64,000 bases of DNA from an uncultured Streptococcus sp. (GTDB lineage: Bacteria; Bacillota; Bacilli; Lactobacillales; Streptococcaceae), in NCBI GenBank assembly GCA_934229725.1, contig CAKQDX010000004.1:1-64000 (forward strand), read 5' to 3'. A program made the translations under genes and the position numbers. The notes below the pieces were generated by a model. That model was given only the letters and a program-made list of their open reading frames with translations. It ran no database searches and was not told where the DNA came from. This document shows positions 44,143-52,451 of this stretch, one piece after another (positions within the stretch are counted from its first letter, which is position 1; each line of letters starts with the position of its first letter).

Positions 44143-44171
44143 AGTATAGCATTTTTTGTAAACGCATTCAA
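44143..44171 (-). promoter_or_regulatory. Promoter of the two-hairpin RNA / small lipoprotein
   Basis: Minus strand TTGAAT, 17-base spacer, TATACT; close to the sigma-A consensus. Confidence 0.7.
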
Positions 44172-44198
44172 TATTTCTTAGGTGTTAGTGACAATAAA

Positions 44199-44217
44199 AA
44201 AAGAGCTTTCGCTCTTT
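44199..44217 (-). terminator. Terminator after the LiaF-like gene
   Basis: Minus strand AAAGAGC-GAAA-GCTCTTT followed by T-run, nine bases after the stop codon. Confidence 0.85.
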
Positions 44218-44225
44218 GATCATTT

Positions 44226-44891
44226 TCAATGTTTGATAGTCACCTGGCCAAAGGATACCGAACCTGTTAGATATACCCTAGTGCTAGACAAATCATGTTC
44301 ACCAAACTCTTCCTCATACTTGACACCTATTATGCTGATATGCAATCCATCTGTATCAACTTGCCAATCCTTAGGCACTCGAATGATAACCTGAGAAAAA
44401 TTGGCCTGAACCACAATCTGAGGTCGGTCCGTCATAAACTGAGCCTGACGCAAATCAAGGGTCAAACGCCCAAAATCAGCATTGGCATAGACAGTCTCAA
44501 GGTTTTGAGAAGTCACCACCTGAACAGATTCTGAAAAAAGGCTCTTGGCAAAAATCTCACGTTCACGTCCTTTAGTCACTTTATAAGACATTTTTTTCTT
44601 AAAACCTGGCTTGCTAAAACGATCTACCGCAATGCCCAAGATAAGAATCCCTACAAAGAGAGTCCATTCCGAATAGTCCAAGCGAAAAAGGTCATGGATG
44701 TAGGTTGATAGAAAGGCCAGCCCCAAGAAAAAGAGGAACTTACCCTTAGACTGCCAGCTCAAAAGCACAAAAAACAAGGCCAAAATCAACTTATAATTAA
44801 AAGCCAAATACAAATCTGGAATAAAAGCTGTTGCAATAAAATAGGCCGCAATGATTAATAAGGTAATAACACCTGAATTAAAGCGTTTCAT
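44226..44891 (-). CDS. LiaF-like membrane protein
   Basis: 221 residues. N-terminal four-helix membrane region (about 7-95) followed by a cytoplasmic beta-helical LiaF-type domain: VYANADFGRLTLDLRQAQF, VVQANFSQVIIRVPKDWQV and YLTGSVSFGQVTIKH. LiaF proteins restrain LiaRS cell-envelope stress signalling, but no liaR/liaS gene is adjacent here, so this is a stand-alone LiaF-like protein. Follows the cysteine-cluster gene by 12 bases. Confidence 0.8.
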   Translation of the reverse strand: MKRFNSGVITLLIIAAYFIATAFIPDLYLAFNYKLILALFFVLLSWQSKGKFLFFLGLAFLSTYIHDLFRLDYSEWTLFVGILILGIAVDRFSKPGFKKKMSYKVTKGREREIFAKSLFSESVQVVTSQNLETVYANADFGRLTLDLRQAQFMTDRPQIVVQANFSQVIIRVPKDWQVDTDGLHISIIGVKYEEEFGEHDLSSTRVYLTGSVSFGQVTIKH

Positions 44892-44903
44892 AACAGGTCC
44901 TCC

Positions 44904-45398
44904 CTAAATTCTGTCCTTAAGTTTTTCCACAAAGAGGTAGGCCGCTGGACAAAAAAGCGTATTTTTGATGGTCAGATGATTGATCTGATAGATTTTCTTA
45001 CGATCCGTGTGCGGAAAAGCTGCGCAAGCCTTAGGGCGGACATCATAGATATCACAAAGATTATCAGGCCCTAAGAATGGACAAGGCATGGACTTGAATA
45101 CCTTATCACCATCCTCATCTACCTGCAAGTACATCTCCTCGAAAGCAGGTAACTTCATGCGAAAATGCTTAGCAATGCGAGTGATGTCCTGCTCTGTAAA
45201 GTCAGGACCAAGTGTCTTACAGCAATTAGCACACTGGGTACAATCAATTTCTTGAAAGACCTCATTGTGCACCTCCTGAACAATCTTATCTAAATTTTTA
45301 GGAGCCTTCTTCTTGAGTTGTGCTAGAAACTTGCGATGCTCCCCTTGCTTTTGACGTGCCAACTCCTCGTAACGTTTGACATCAATAGTCTGTGACAT
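44904..45398 (-). CDS. YkgJ-type cysteine cluster protein
   Basis: 164 residues. Cysteine-rich metal-binding domain: CTQCANCCKTLGPDF (about 55-69), then MPCPFLGPDNLCDIYDVRPKAC (about 105-126, with four Cys in CPFL, NLCD and KAC) and a late Cys. Family members bind zinc or iron-sulfur groups; role unknown. Heads a two-gene unit with the LiaF-like gene; -10 TATAAT at 45432-45437 (complement). Confidence 0.85.
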   Translation of the reverse strand: MSQTIDVKRYEELARQKQGEHRKFLAQLKKKAPKNLDKIVQEVHNEVFQEIDCTQCANCCKTLGPDFTEQDITRIAKHFRMKLPAFEEMYLQVDEDGDKVFKSMPCPFLGPDNLCDIYDVRPKACAAFPHTDRKKIYQINHLTIKNTLFCPAAYLFVEKLKDRI

Positions 45399-45444
45399 GT
45401 GTTTTCTCCGATGATTTATAATTCTGTCATCTATTATAGCATAA

Positions 45445-45478
45445 AAGAAATAGAGCCTAGTTTGGAACTAGACTCTAT
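45445..45478 (-). terminator. Terminator after the BceB-like permease
   Basis: Minus strand ATAGAGTCTAGTT/AACTAGGCTCTAT arms (13 bp, one G-U) and T-rich tail. Confidence 0.88.
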
Positions 45479-45483
45479 GTCAG

Positions 45484-47484
45484 TTACATCGATACGATTC
45501 GACGATAGGAACGAGACGTTAGGGCGAATACCAAGACATAGGCTAGGAAGAAGACGCCACAAACAATGATAGTAACCACTAACATAAGACTTGGATTAAG
45601 AACTCCGATGATACGCACAATCAAACTGATCATATGATAGGCAAAGGCCAAGTGAATAAAGGCAAAAATCAAAGGGAGGAAGAAGACCGTAAGGACTTGC
45701 TTACGAATGGTTTGCTTGACTTGGATGTCGTCCAAGCCAATCTTTTGAAGAATAACAAAGCGCTCGCGATCCTCATAACCTTCGGAAATCTGTTTATAGT
45801 AAATCACGAGAACTGTACCAAGCATGAAGATGATGGATAGGAAGATGCCGATAAAGAAGGTTCCACCAACAAAGCCATTTACCATGCCTTCTGCATCATA
45901 TCGGCTATTTGCAGTGAAGTAAGACTTAGGGAGGCCAGTAGTTTGTCCAGCTAACTGTTGTGTTTCCTTATCCGTGATTTTGTCTAGCAAATCTGAATTT
46001 TTCTTGGCATCAGGTGTAGAGTCTTTAACATTGATACCAACATAGGTAGCTTGAGTGGTTGCTGTTCCTTTGATACTTTCTTGAAAATCATCCATATCAG
46101 GAACAACAAGATAGCTATAATCAGAAACTATGATTGTGAAGAGGTTGGGTACTTTACCTTTAATAAAGTCATTAAGGCTATCCTGAATCTGGTAGGTTCG
46201 ACCATTGACAGACAAACTCTTTTGATCTTTTAATGTTTTATTTTTAGTAAATAAGCCGACTTGATTTGAAGTCAGATTGAGGTCTTTACCTGTTAATTGT
46301 TTATAAGTAGATTGTGAGAAGACGAGAAAAATTGACTTTGGAACAACTTTTCTTTCATTCTCAGAAAAGATGGTTAGCTTGTTTTTTTCTTGTTCTTTGA
46401 TACCAAAGTAGAGGTAACTTACTTCCACTTTTCTATTTACCTGATTTCCCGTCTGTGCTAAGAAATCATCCATAGCTTTCCGTGTACTTGTTAAATCTAC
46501 ATTCGTCCCTGTCACTGAGTAATCATGCGGAGCAGAACTCGCCAGATAGTCTTTTTTTCCAGCATAAATACTTGCAGCACCTACAAGTGTCACCAAAACC
46601 ATACTTGAGAGAATGGCAATAGTCGCCAACCCAACCGCATTTTTCTTCATCCGAAAGACAAGGTTGGAAATGGAAATCATATTATTAGGCTTGTAATAGT
46701 AACTTTTCTTCTTTTTCAAGAGTTGCAGAACAACTGTTGTCCCGGCATTAAAGAGAAGATAAGTCCCTAAAATGACCAGTAGAACAGCCAGGAAAAAACT
46801 CATGATAGCTATTACGGGATTCTGAACAGAGAGAGCAAGATAGTAACCATAACCCATAGCACCAAGTCCCAAAAGGGTTTGAATAACTAAGAAACGTCCC
46901 TTTTTTTCACCCTTAAGGCCATCTTTAGTTAATTGTAAAGGATTAAGCCGTAACAATCGGAAACCATTTACCAAAACCAACAAACCAAAAATACAAGCAA
47001 AGATGACAAGAACAATAGGAATTGTCATTACTTGAAAGGTCGAAACTAAACCAGTACTTTCACCGATAAGCCTTTGAAGAAAAGCATAAATGAGTTTATC
47101 GAAAAGTGCCCCCACACCTATACCTAGAAGCAAAGTCACAAAACTCATAATCACTGTTTCTTTTAGAATCATACTATAGAGGTGACGCTTCTCTAAGCCG
47201 AGCACACTATAGAGACCAAGCTCCTTTGAACGATTTTTCATAACAAAGCTATTGGCATAAAGAACAATAATCCCTGAGGATAGGGCGACAATTCCAAGTC
47301 CCATCCCCAAAACCATCTTGATAGCATCTGCCCCAGTCAAGTCATCCAGATGCGGATTAAGCGTTAAAGATGTAAAAATATAGGTAATGGCAATAGCCAG
47401 AATAGTTGCTAAAGCAAAAGGATAATAAAGCTTACGATTTTTTATGAGATTGGACAAAGCCAGCCTATTGGTTAGACGAAACAT
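45484..47484 (-). CDS. BceB-like antimicrobial peptide ABC permease
   Basis: 666 residues with the ten-helix FtsX plan of Bce/Vra-type peptide-resistance transporters: helices at about 20-40, 55-77, 105-130, 150-175, 200-245, 285-305, then a large outside domain of about 200 residues (310-520) and three final helices (IGIFLSIIFMLGTVLVIYY and onward). The outside domain is the ligand sensor in this family. Works with the ATPase next door and signals to the kinase at 48379-49356. Substrate likely a cell-wall-active peptide such as bacitracin or a lantibiotic. Confidence 0.92.
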   Translation of the reverse strand: MFRLTNRLALSNLIKNRKLYYPFALATILAIAITYIFTSLTLNPHLDDLTGADAIKMVLGMGLGIVALSSGIIVLYANSFVMKNRSKELGLYSVLGLEKRHLYSMILKETVIMSFVTLLLGIGVGALFDKLIYAFLQRLIGESTGLVSTFQVMTIPIVLVIFACIFGLLVLVNGFRLLRLNPLQLTKDGLKGEKKGRFLVIQTLLGLGAMGYGYYLALSVQNPVIAIMSFFLAVLLVILGTYLLFNAGTTVVLQLLKKKKSYYYKPNNMISISNLVFRMKKNAVGLATIAILSSMVLVTLVGAASIYAGKKDYLASSAPHDYSVTGTNVDLTSTRKAMDDFLAQTGNQVNRKVEVSYLYFGIKEQEKNKLTIFSENERKVVPKSIFLVFSQSTYKQLTGKDLNLTSNQVGLFTKNKTLKDQKSLSVNGRTYQIQDSLNDFIKGKVPNLFTIIVSDYSYLVVPDMDDFQESIKGTATTQATYVGINVKDSTPDAKKNSDLLDKITDKETQQLAGQTTGLPKSYFTANSRYDAEGMVNGFVGGTFFIGIFLSIIFMLGTVLVIYYKQISEGYEDRERFVILQKIGLDDIQVKQTIRKQVLTVFFLPLIFAFIHLAFAYHMISLIVRIIGVLNPSLMLVVTIIVCGVFFLAYVLVFALTSRSYRRIVSM

Positions 47485-47485
47485 A

Positions 47486-48244
47486 TTAGTTCACCTCACT
47501 TGCCATTGCAGTTAGTGTATCGGAAATTTCTTGAAACATTTGATGTTCAGACTTATCTCCTTTGAAGATCTGATTATAAAGAATACCATCCTTGATAAAC
47601 AAAACACGCTGCGCACGACTGGCGGCCGCTGTCGAGTGTGTTACCATGAGAATAGTCTGACCTCTGGTATTGATGGCATCAAAGACATCTAAGAGTGCCG
47701 CTGAAGATTTGGAATCCAGGGCACCTGTTGGTTCATCTGCTAAGAGGATTTCTGGTTGAGTGATGATTGCACGCGCAACCGCAACCCTTTGTTTTTGCCC
47801 ACCTGAAATTTCATAAGGGTACTTCTCTAGTAAGGAATGAATTCCCAGTTGACGACTGATTGCATCGACTTGTGTCATCATTTGCTTAAGTGGGCGTCGA
47901 GAAAGAACCAAAGGTAGCAAGATATTATCTTTAACGGATAGGGTATCCAAGAGGTTGAAATCTTGGAAAACAAACCCTAATTTTTCACGACGGAAACTGG
48001 AAGCATCCTTATTCTTGATACTTGCTGTGTCCATACCATTAAGATAGACACGCCCTGCCGTTGGTTTATCAAGCATGGCAAGGATGTTGAGTAGGGTTGA
48101 TTTTCCTGACCCAGACTCACCCATGATTGCAACATATTCGCCTTTTTCAACCGTAAAATGGATATCTTTAAGGGCTTCAACCTGATTGCCTTTGAAACGT
48201 GTTTTATAAATTTTTTTAACATGTTGAACATCCAGTAATGTCAT
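47486..48244 (-). CDS. BceA-like ABC ATP-binding protein
   Basis: 252 residues. Walker A MGESGSGKSTLL (about 39-50), signature ISGGQKQRVAVARAI (about 145-159), Walker B ILLADEPTGALD, H-loop MVTHSTA. MacB/BceA class. One base from the permease gene, so co-translated. Its promoter lies in 48245-48311, where BceR-type operators are expected; no clear -10 could be fixed. Confidence 0.95.
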   Translation of the reverse strand: MTLLDVQHVKKIYKTRFKGNQVEALKDIHFTVEKGEYVAIMGESGSGKSTLLNILAMLDKPTAGRVYLNGMDTASIKNKDASSFRREKLGFVFQDFNLLDTLSVKDNILLPLVLSRRPLKQMMTQVDAISRQLGIHSLLEKYPYEISGGQKQRVAVARAIITQPEILLADEPTGALDSKSSAALLDVFDAINTRGQTILMVTHSTAAASRAQRVLFIKDGILYNQIFKGDKSEHQMFQEISDTLTAMASEVN

Positions 48245-48311
48245 AATAAGCTCCTTTATATATATGAGAGATTTTAGTAACCTCTTACTTAACTTCTGAT
48301 ACCATTTTATA

Positions 48312-48346
48312 GAAAAAGCAGGGCCACAACCATAACCCTTGCTTTC
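48312..48346 (-). terminator. Terminator between the kinase and the Bce transporter
   Basis: Minus strand AAAGCAAGGG/CCCTGCTTT arms with T-run. It separates the regulator operon from the transporter operon. Confidence 0.75.
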
Positions 48347-48378
48347 ATTTCTGGTCTTATTTCTTACACTTTTGTAAG

Positions 48379-49356
48379 TTAGTAATCAATGGCCAACTTC
48401 TGCTTTTGAAAATGAATGGAAACGGTGGTTCCTTGGCCCACTTGAGAGCTAATACTAATCTCATGTCCAAGCTGATCAGCAATCTTCTTAGAAAGATAGA
48501 GACCTAACCCAGACGACTGCTGAGTCAAGCGGCCATTGTAACCTGAAAAACCACGCTCAAAGACACGTAAAATATCGCTATTTTTAATACCAATCCCTGT
48601 ATCTTTAAGATAAAGCCTATTCTCTTTGAAGTAAATGTCAATTCCACCACTTTTTGTATACTTCAAACTATTTGACAAGACCTGCTCTATGATAACCAAG
48701 AGCCATTTTTCATCTGAAATAACCTTAACATCCAAGTCATGTAGATTAATCGTTAAGCCTTTTTGAATAAAGAAAAGACTATGCTTTTTAACAACTTCTT
48801 TAACCAAGGGTTCTAATGCGACCTGTTTCAACTGCAAATCATCATGAAAATTTTCCAAACGTAAATACTGCAAGACCAAATTGGTGTAGGCATCAATCTT
48901 GAAGACCTCTTGCTCCAAGAGAGCCTTGGTTTTACTGTTTCTAACATCCTGAAGCAATAATTGACTGGCTGCTATTGGTGTCTTGATTTGGTGAACCCAG
49001 AGCGTATAGTAGTCCATCAAATCTGTATAGCGCTTGCGCTCCTCCTCAGTCTGAACCATCTGACTCTCCCTAGCATTTTCCAAGGCCTGGTCTAGGTAAA
49101 ACTCTAAAGGACCTAACGGAGTAATTTCTTCATAAAGATAAGCTGCTTTTGACGTTTTGTAGGATCTGCTCAAGTCCCAAATAACCATGATGACGCTCAC
49201 AAATGTCAAAATTGTCAAGGCATAATAAAGAATATCTGCCACCTCTTCAAATAAAAAGGCAAACAAAAGCAAGATAAGGCCGTTAAAGATAAACACAAGA
49301 TAAAAAGGCAGACGAGACCTCACATGGTATTTGATAAATTGTCCTTTATCCATCAT
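48379..49356 (-). CDS. BceS-like intramembrane-sensing histidine kinase
   Basis: About 325 residues from the ATG pair at 49356/49353 (overlapping the regulator end by 11 bases). Two N-terminal helices with barely any loop between them (LPFYLVFIFNGLILLLFAFL and ADILYYALTILTFVSVIMVI), so it senses through the transporter. H-box YYTLWVHQIKTPIAASQLLL (about 125-144), N-box EQVLSNSLKYTK, G-boxes LKDTGIGI and GLGLYLSKKIA. Pairs with the regulator at 49346-50026. Confidence 0.92.
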   Translation of the reverse strand: MMDKGQFIKYHVRSRLPFYLVFIFNGLILLLFAFLFEEVADILYYALTILTFVSVIMVIWDLSRSYKTSKAAYLYEEITPLGPLEFYLDQALENARESQMVQTEEERKRYTDLMDYYTLWVHQIKTPIAASQLLLQDVRNSKTKALLEQEVFKIDAYTNLVLQYLRLENFHDDLQLKQVALEPLVKEVVKKHSLFFIQKGLTINLHDLDVKVISDEKWLLVIIEQVLSNSLKYTKSGGIDIYFKENRLYLKDTGIGIKNSDILRVFERGFSGYNGRLTQQSSGLGLYLSKKIADQLGHEISISSQVGQGTTVSIHFQKQKLAIDY

Positions 49357-50026
49357 GACGCAACCCGTAGCCGACACCTTTCTTGGTTTCGATAAAATCC
49401 TTCAAACCTACTGCTTCTAACTTCTTACGCAAACGTGCTACATTGACAGACAGGGTATTATCATCAATAAAGAAGTCACTGTTCCAAAGCTCCTTCATGA
49501 GGTCTTCACGACTAACGATATTACCAGCACGCTCGAAGAGAACTTGTAAAATCTGAAATTCATTCTTAGTCAAAGAAACAACTTCTCCCTGATAAACCAA
49601 ATCCATGGCCTTAAGGTTCAGTATCACACCCCTATATTCCAAGAGACTCTGGTCCTTACCAAACTCATAGGAACGACGTAAAAGCCCTTGAATCTTAGCC
49701 AAGAGAACATTGTGGTCAAAGGGTTTAGTCACAAAGTCGTCCCCACCCATATTGATCGCCATAACAATATCCATGGCTTGATCTCTCGAGGACAAGAACA
49801 TAATAGGCACCTTGGAGACCTTACGAATTTCCTGACACCAATGATAACCGTTAAATAGAGGTAAACCAATATCCATAAGAACTAAGTGAGGCTCCTCTTT
49901 AACAAAACTAGATAAGACTTCCATGAAATCTTCAACAAGAACAACTTCATAACCCCACTGTTCTAGCATTTTTTTGACTTGTTGACGGATAACCTCGTCG
50001 TCCTCCACTAATAAAATCTTATGCAT
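49346..50026 (-). CDS. OmpR-type response regulator (BceR-like)
   Basis: 226 residues from the ATG at 50026 behind AGAGGTAGAG. Receiver domain with acidic LLVEDDE (5-11) and phospho-Asp in LVLMDIGLPLFNG (about 52), Lys in FVTKPFDHN; winged-helix C-terminal half (LTKNEFQILQVLFERAGNIV, VNVARLRKKLE). Upstream an extended -10 TGTTATAAT (complement 50052-50057). Expected to control the BceAB-like genes at 45.5-48.2 kb. Confidence 0.94.
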   Translation of the reverse strand: MHKILLVEDDEVIRQQVKKMLEQWGYEVVLVEDFMEVLSSFVKEEPHLVLMDIGLPLFNGYHWCQEIRKVSKVPIMFLSSRDQAMDIVMAINMGGDDFVTKPFDHNVLLAKIQGLLRRSYEFGKDQSLLEYRGVILNLKAMDLVYQGEVVSLTKNEFQILQVLFERAGNIVSREDLMKELWNSDFFIDDNTLSVNVARLRKKLEAVGLKDFIETKKGVGYGLRHDG

Positions 50027-50185
50027 AACTCTACCTCTTTCATTTCCCACTATTATAACAAAAATGACATAAGAATCCCCCTTTCTCAGTAAATCTTACA
50101 AAAATGTTAGATTGAATTTTCTAACTTTTTAAAGGGTACGTTTTCATAGGAAAAATCCTTTGAGTCTTCAAAGAAAATATAGTAT

Positions 50186-50191
50186 TATAAT
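50186..50191 (+). promoter_or_regulatory. xpt-pbuX promoter, -10 element
   Basis: Consensus TATAAT about 58 bases before the aptamer; the -35 region is weak. Confidence 0.6.
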
Positions 50192-50249
50192 AGAGTTGAT
50201 GTTGGTTTATGATTAACCTACTACACCCTCATCGATAATTGAGAACTTT

Positions 50250-50383
50250 ACTTATTTATATCACGGATTGGCGTGATGTTTCTACAAGGTGCCGTAACAC
50301 CTAACAATGAGTAAGTCCCAAAACTCAGAAAAAGATTTTCTTATCTCTTTCTGTCTTTTAAGGCTTGCTTGGCAAGCTTTTTT
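50250..50383 (+). promoter_or_regulatory. Guanine/xanthine riboswitch
   Basis: Purine aptamer 50250-50316: P1 arms ACTTA/TAAGT, conserved TATA...TTTCTAC-AGGTGCCGTAACACCT and J3/1 AACAATG with C at the specificity position (position 74 in the Bacillus numbering), which selects guanine over adenine. The terminator GCTTGC-TTG-GCAAGC plus T-run (50362-50383) follows. Guanine should turn off xpt and pbuX. Confidence 0.93.
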
Positions 50384-50479
50384 CTATTCATCGATGGTCT
50401 TTGATGTTTTTTCGCTTCTCAAACAAAGTTCTAAAAGCACCAGAAACACATCATTGTTATTCACTTTATAGGAGGTAAT

Positions 50480-51061
50480 ATGAAATTACTGGAAGACCGC
50501 ATTCTCAAAGATGGGAATGTCCTTGGGGAAAATATCCTCAAAGTTGACTCTTTCCTTACTCACCAAGTGGACTTTGACCTCATGCGTGAGATTGGAAAGG
50601 TCTTTGCTGAAAAGTTCAAGGATGCTGGCATCACTAAGGTAGTGACGATTGAGGCATCTGGTATTGCACCAGCCCTCTATGCTGCCGAAGCCTTGGATGT
50701 CCCTATGATTTTTGCTAAGAAGGCTAAAAATATCACCATGACCGAAGGAATCCTCACTGCTGAAGTCTACTCCTTCACTAAACAGGTGACAAGTACTGTC
50801 TCTATTGCAAGCAAGTTTCTCTCTCCTGAAGACAAGGTCCTCATCGTTGATGATTTCCTAGCCAACGGTCAAGCTGCCAAAGGCTTGATTCAAATCATTG
50901 AAGAGGCTGGCTCACACGTCGAAGCTGTCGGAATTGTTATCGAGAAATCTTTCCAAGATGGTCGGGCTCTTTTGGAAGAAGCCGGCTACCCAGTGGTTTC
51001 ACTTGCTCGTTTGGATCGTTTCGAAAATGGTCAAGTCGTATTTAAGGAGGCAGATATCTAA
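50480..51061 (+). CDS. xpt: Xanthine phosphoribosyltransferase
   Basis: 193 residues, family length. Turns xanthine and PRPP into XMP. PRPP-binding VLIVDDFLANGQAAKGLI (about 121-138) and substrate region TIEASGIAPALYAAE (about 55-69). Ribosome site AGGAGG upstream. The stop codon overlaps the start of pbuX, giving a coupled salvage operon under the riboswitch. Confidence 0.97.
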   Translation: MKLLEDRILKDGNVLGENILKVDSFLTHQVDFDLMREIGKVFAEKFKDAGITKVVTIEASGIAPALYAAEALDVPMIFAKKAKNITMTEGILTAEVYSFTKQVTSTVSIASKFLSPEDKVLIVDDFLANGQAAKGLIQIIEEAGSHVEAVGIVIEKSFQDGRALLEEAGYPVVSLARLDRFENGQVVFKEADI

Positions 51062-52329
51062 TGCAAAACAAAGAGAAACACTCGCAGGCGGCAATCTTAG
51101 GACTGCAACACCTACTCGCCATGTATTCAGGATCAATCCTGGTTCCAATCATGATTGCTGGAGCTTTGGGATATTCAGCCCATCAGTTAACCTACTTGAT
51201 TTCAACTGATATCTTCATGTGTGGTGTGGCAACCTTCCTCCAACTTCAACTCAATAAATACTTTGGTATCGGTCTTCCAGTTGTGCTCGGGGTTGCCTTC
51301 CAGTCAGTGGCACCTCTCATTATGATTGGTAAGAGTCATGGTAGCGGTGCTATGTTTGGTGCCCTTATCGTTTCAGGGATTTATGTTATCCTCGTTTCTG
51401 GCATCTTTTCAAAAGTGGCTAATCTCTTTCCTTCAATCGTTACAGGATCAGTCATCACAACCATTGGTTTGACCCTCATTCCTGTCGCTATCGGAAATAT
51501 GGGAAATAACGTTGATAAACCAACTGGTCAAAGCCTCTTCCTTGCAGCTATCACTGTTCTTATCATCCTTTTAGTTAATATTTTCACTAAAGGATTTATC
51601 AAATCTATCTCAATCTTGATTGGTTTGATTGTCGGTACTGCTATCGCAGCAAGCATGGGCTTGGTTGACTTCTCTCCAGTAGCTGCGGCACCTGTTGTCC
51701 ACGTACCAACACCATTCTACTTCGGAATGCCTAAGTTTGAGTTATCATCAATCATCATGATGTGTATCATCGCTACCGTGTCTATGGTTGAATCAACTGG
51801 GGTTTACTTGGCCCTCTCTGATATCACCAAAGACCCAATCGATAGCACTCGCCTCCGTAACGGTTACCGTGCTGAAGGTATGGCAGTCCTCCTTGGCGGA
51901 CTCTTCAATACCTTCCCATACACAGGTTTCTCTCAAAACGTTGGTCTTGTGAAGTTGTCAGGTATCAAGAAACGCTTGCCAATCTACTATGCTGCTGGCT
52001 TCCTTGTCCTACTTGGACTCCTTCCTAAGTTTGGTGCCTTGGCGCAAATCATCCCAAGTCCAGTACTTGGTGGCGCTATGCTTGTTATGTTCGGTTTTGT
52101 TTCTATCCAAGGGATGCAAATCTTGGCGCGTGTTGATTTCGCCAACAACGAACACAACTTCCTGATTGCTGCGGTTTCAATCGCTGCAGGGGTTGGTCTT
52201 AACAATAGCAACCTCTTCAACAGCCTACCAACCGCTTTCCAAATGTTCTTCTCAAACGGTATCGTGGTCGCAAGCTTGCTTGCCATCGTACTCAATGCCA
52301 TTTTGAACCATAACAAAAAAGAAAAATAA
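51061..52329 (+). CDS. pbuX: Xanthine permease
   Basis: 422 residues, nucleobase:cation symporter-2 family with about 14 helices. Signatures: early LGLQHLLAMYSGSILVP (about 14-30), QSVAPLIMIG and the NAT motif NTFPYTGFSQNVGLV (about 286-300). Imports xanthine for Xpt. Overlaps xpt by one base; ends at a strong terminator. Confidence 0.96.
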   Translation: MQNKEKHSQAAILGLQHLLAMYSGSILVPIMIAGALGYSAHQLTYLISTDIFMCGVATFLQLQLNKYFGIGLPVVLGVAFQSVAPLIMIGKSHGSGAMFGALIVSGIYVILVSGIFSKVANLFPSIVTGSVITTIGLTLIPVAIGNMGNNVDKPTGQSLFLAAITVLIILLVNIFTKGFIKSISILIGLIVGTAIAASMGLVDFSPVAAAPVVHVPTPFYFGMPKFELSSIIMMCIIATVSMVESTGVYLALSDITKDPIDSTRLRNGYRAEGMAVLLGGLFNTFPYTGFSQNVGLVKLSGIKKRLPIYYAAGFLVLLGLLPKFGALAQIIPSPVLGGAMLVMFGFVSIQGMQILARVDFANNEHNFLIAAVSIAAGVGLNNSNLFNSLPTAFQMFFSNGIVVASLLAIVLNAILNHNKKEK

Positions 52330-52335
52330 CACAAG

Positions 52336-52366
52336 AACACCTGAGTCATTTGACTTAGGTGTTTTC
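52336..52366 (+). terminator. Terminator after xpt-pbuX
   Basis: AACACCTGAGTCA/TGACTTAGGTGTT arms (13 bp with one G-U) followed by TTTCTTT; faces the ABC exporter gene from the other side. Confidence 0.88.
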
Positions 52367-52451
52367 TTTGAAAATAAAATCTTCAAGTTTGTAAATCGAA
52401 AGAAAAGACTGAGCAACTAATATGTCTAACTTCTACTGAAAGTATCTCGTG

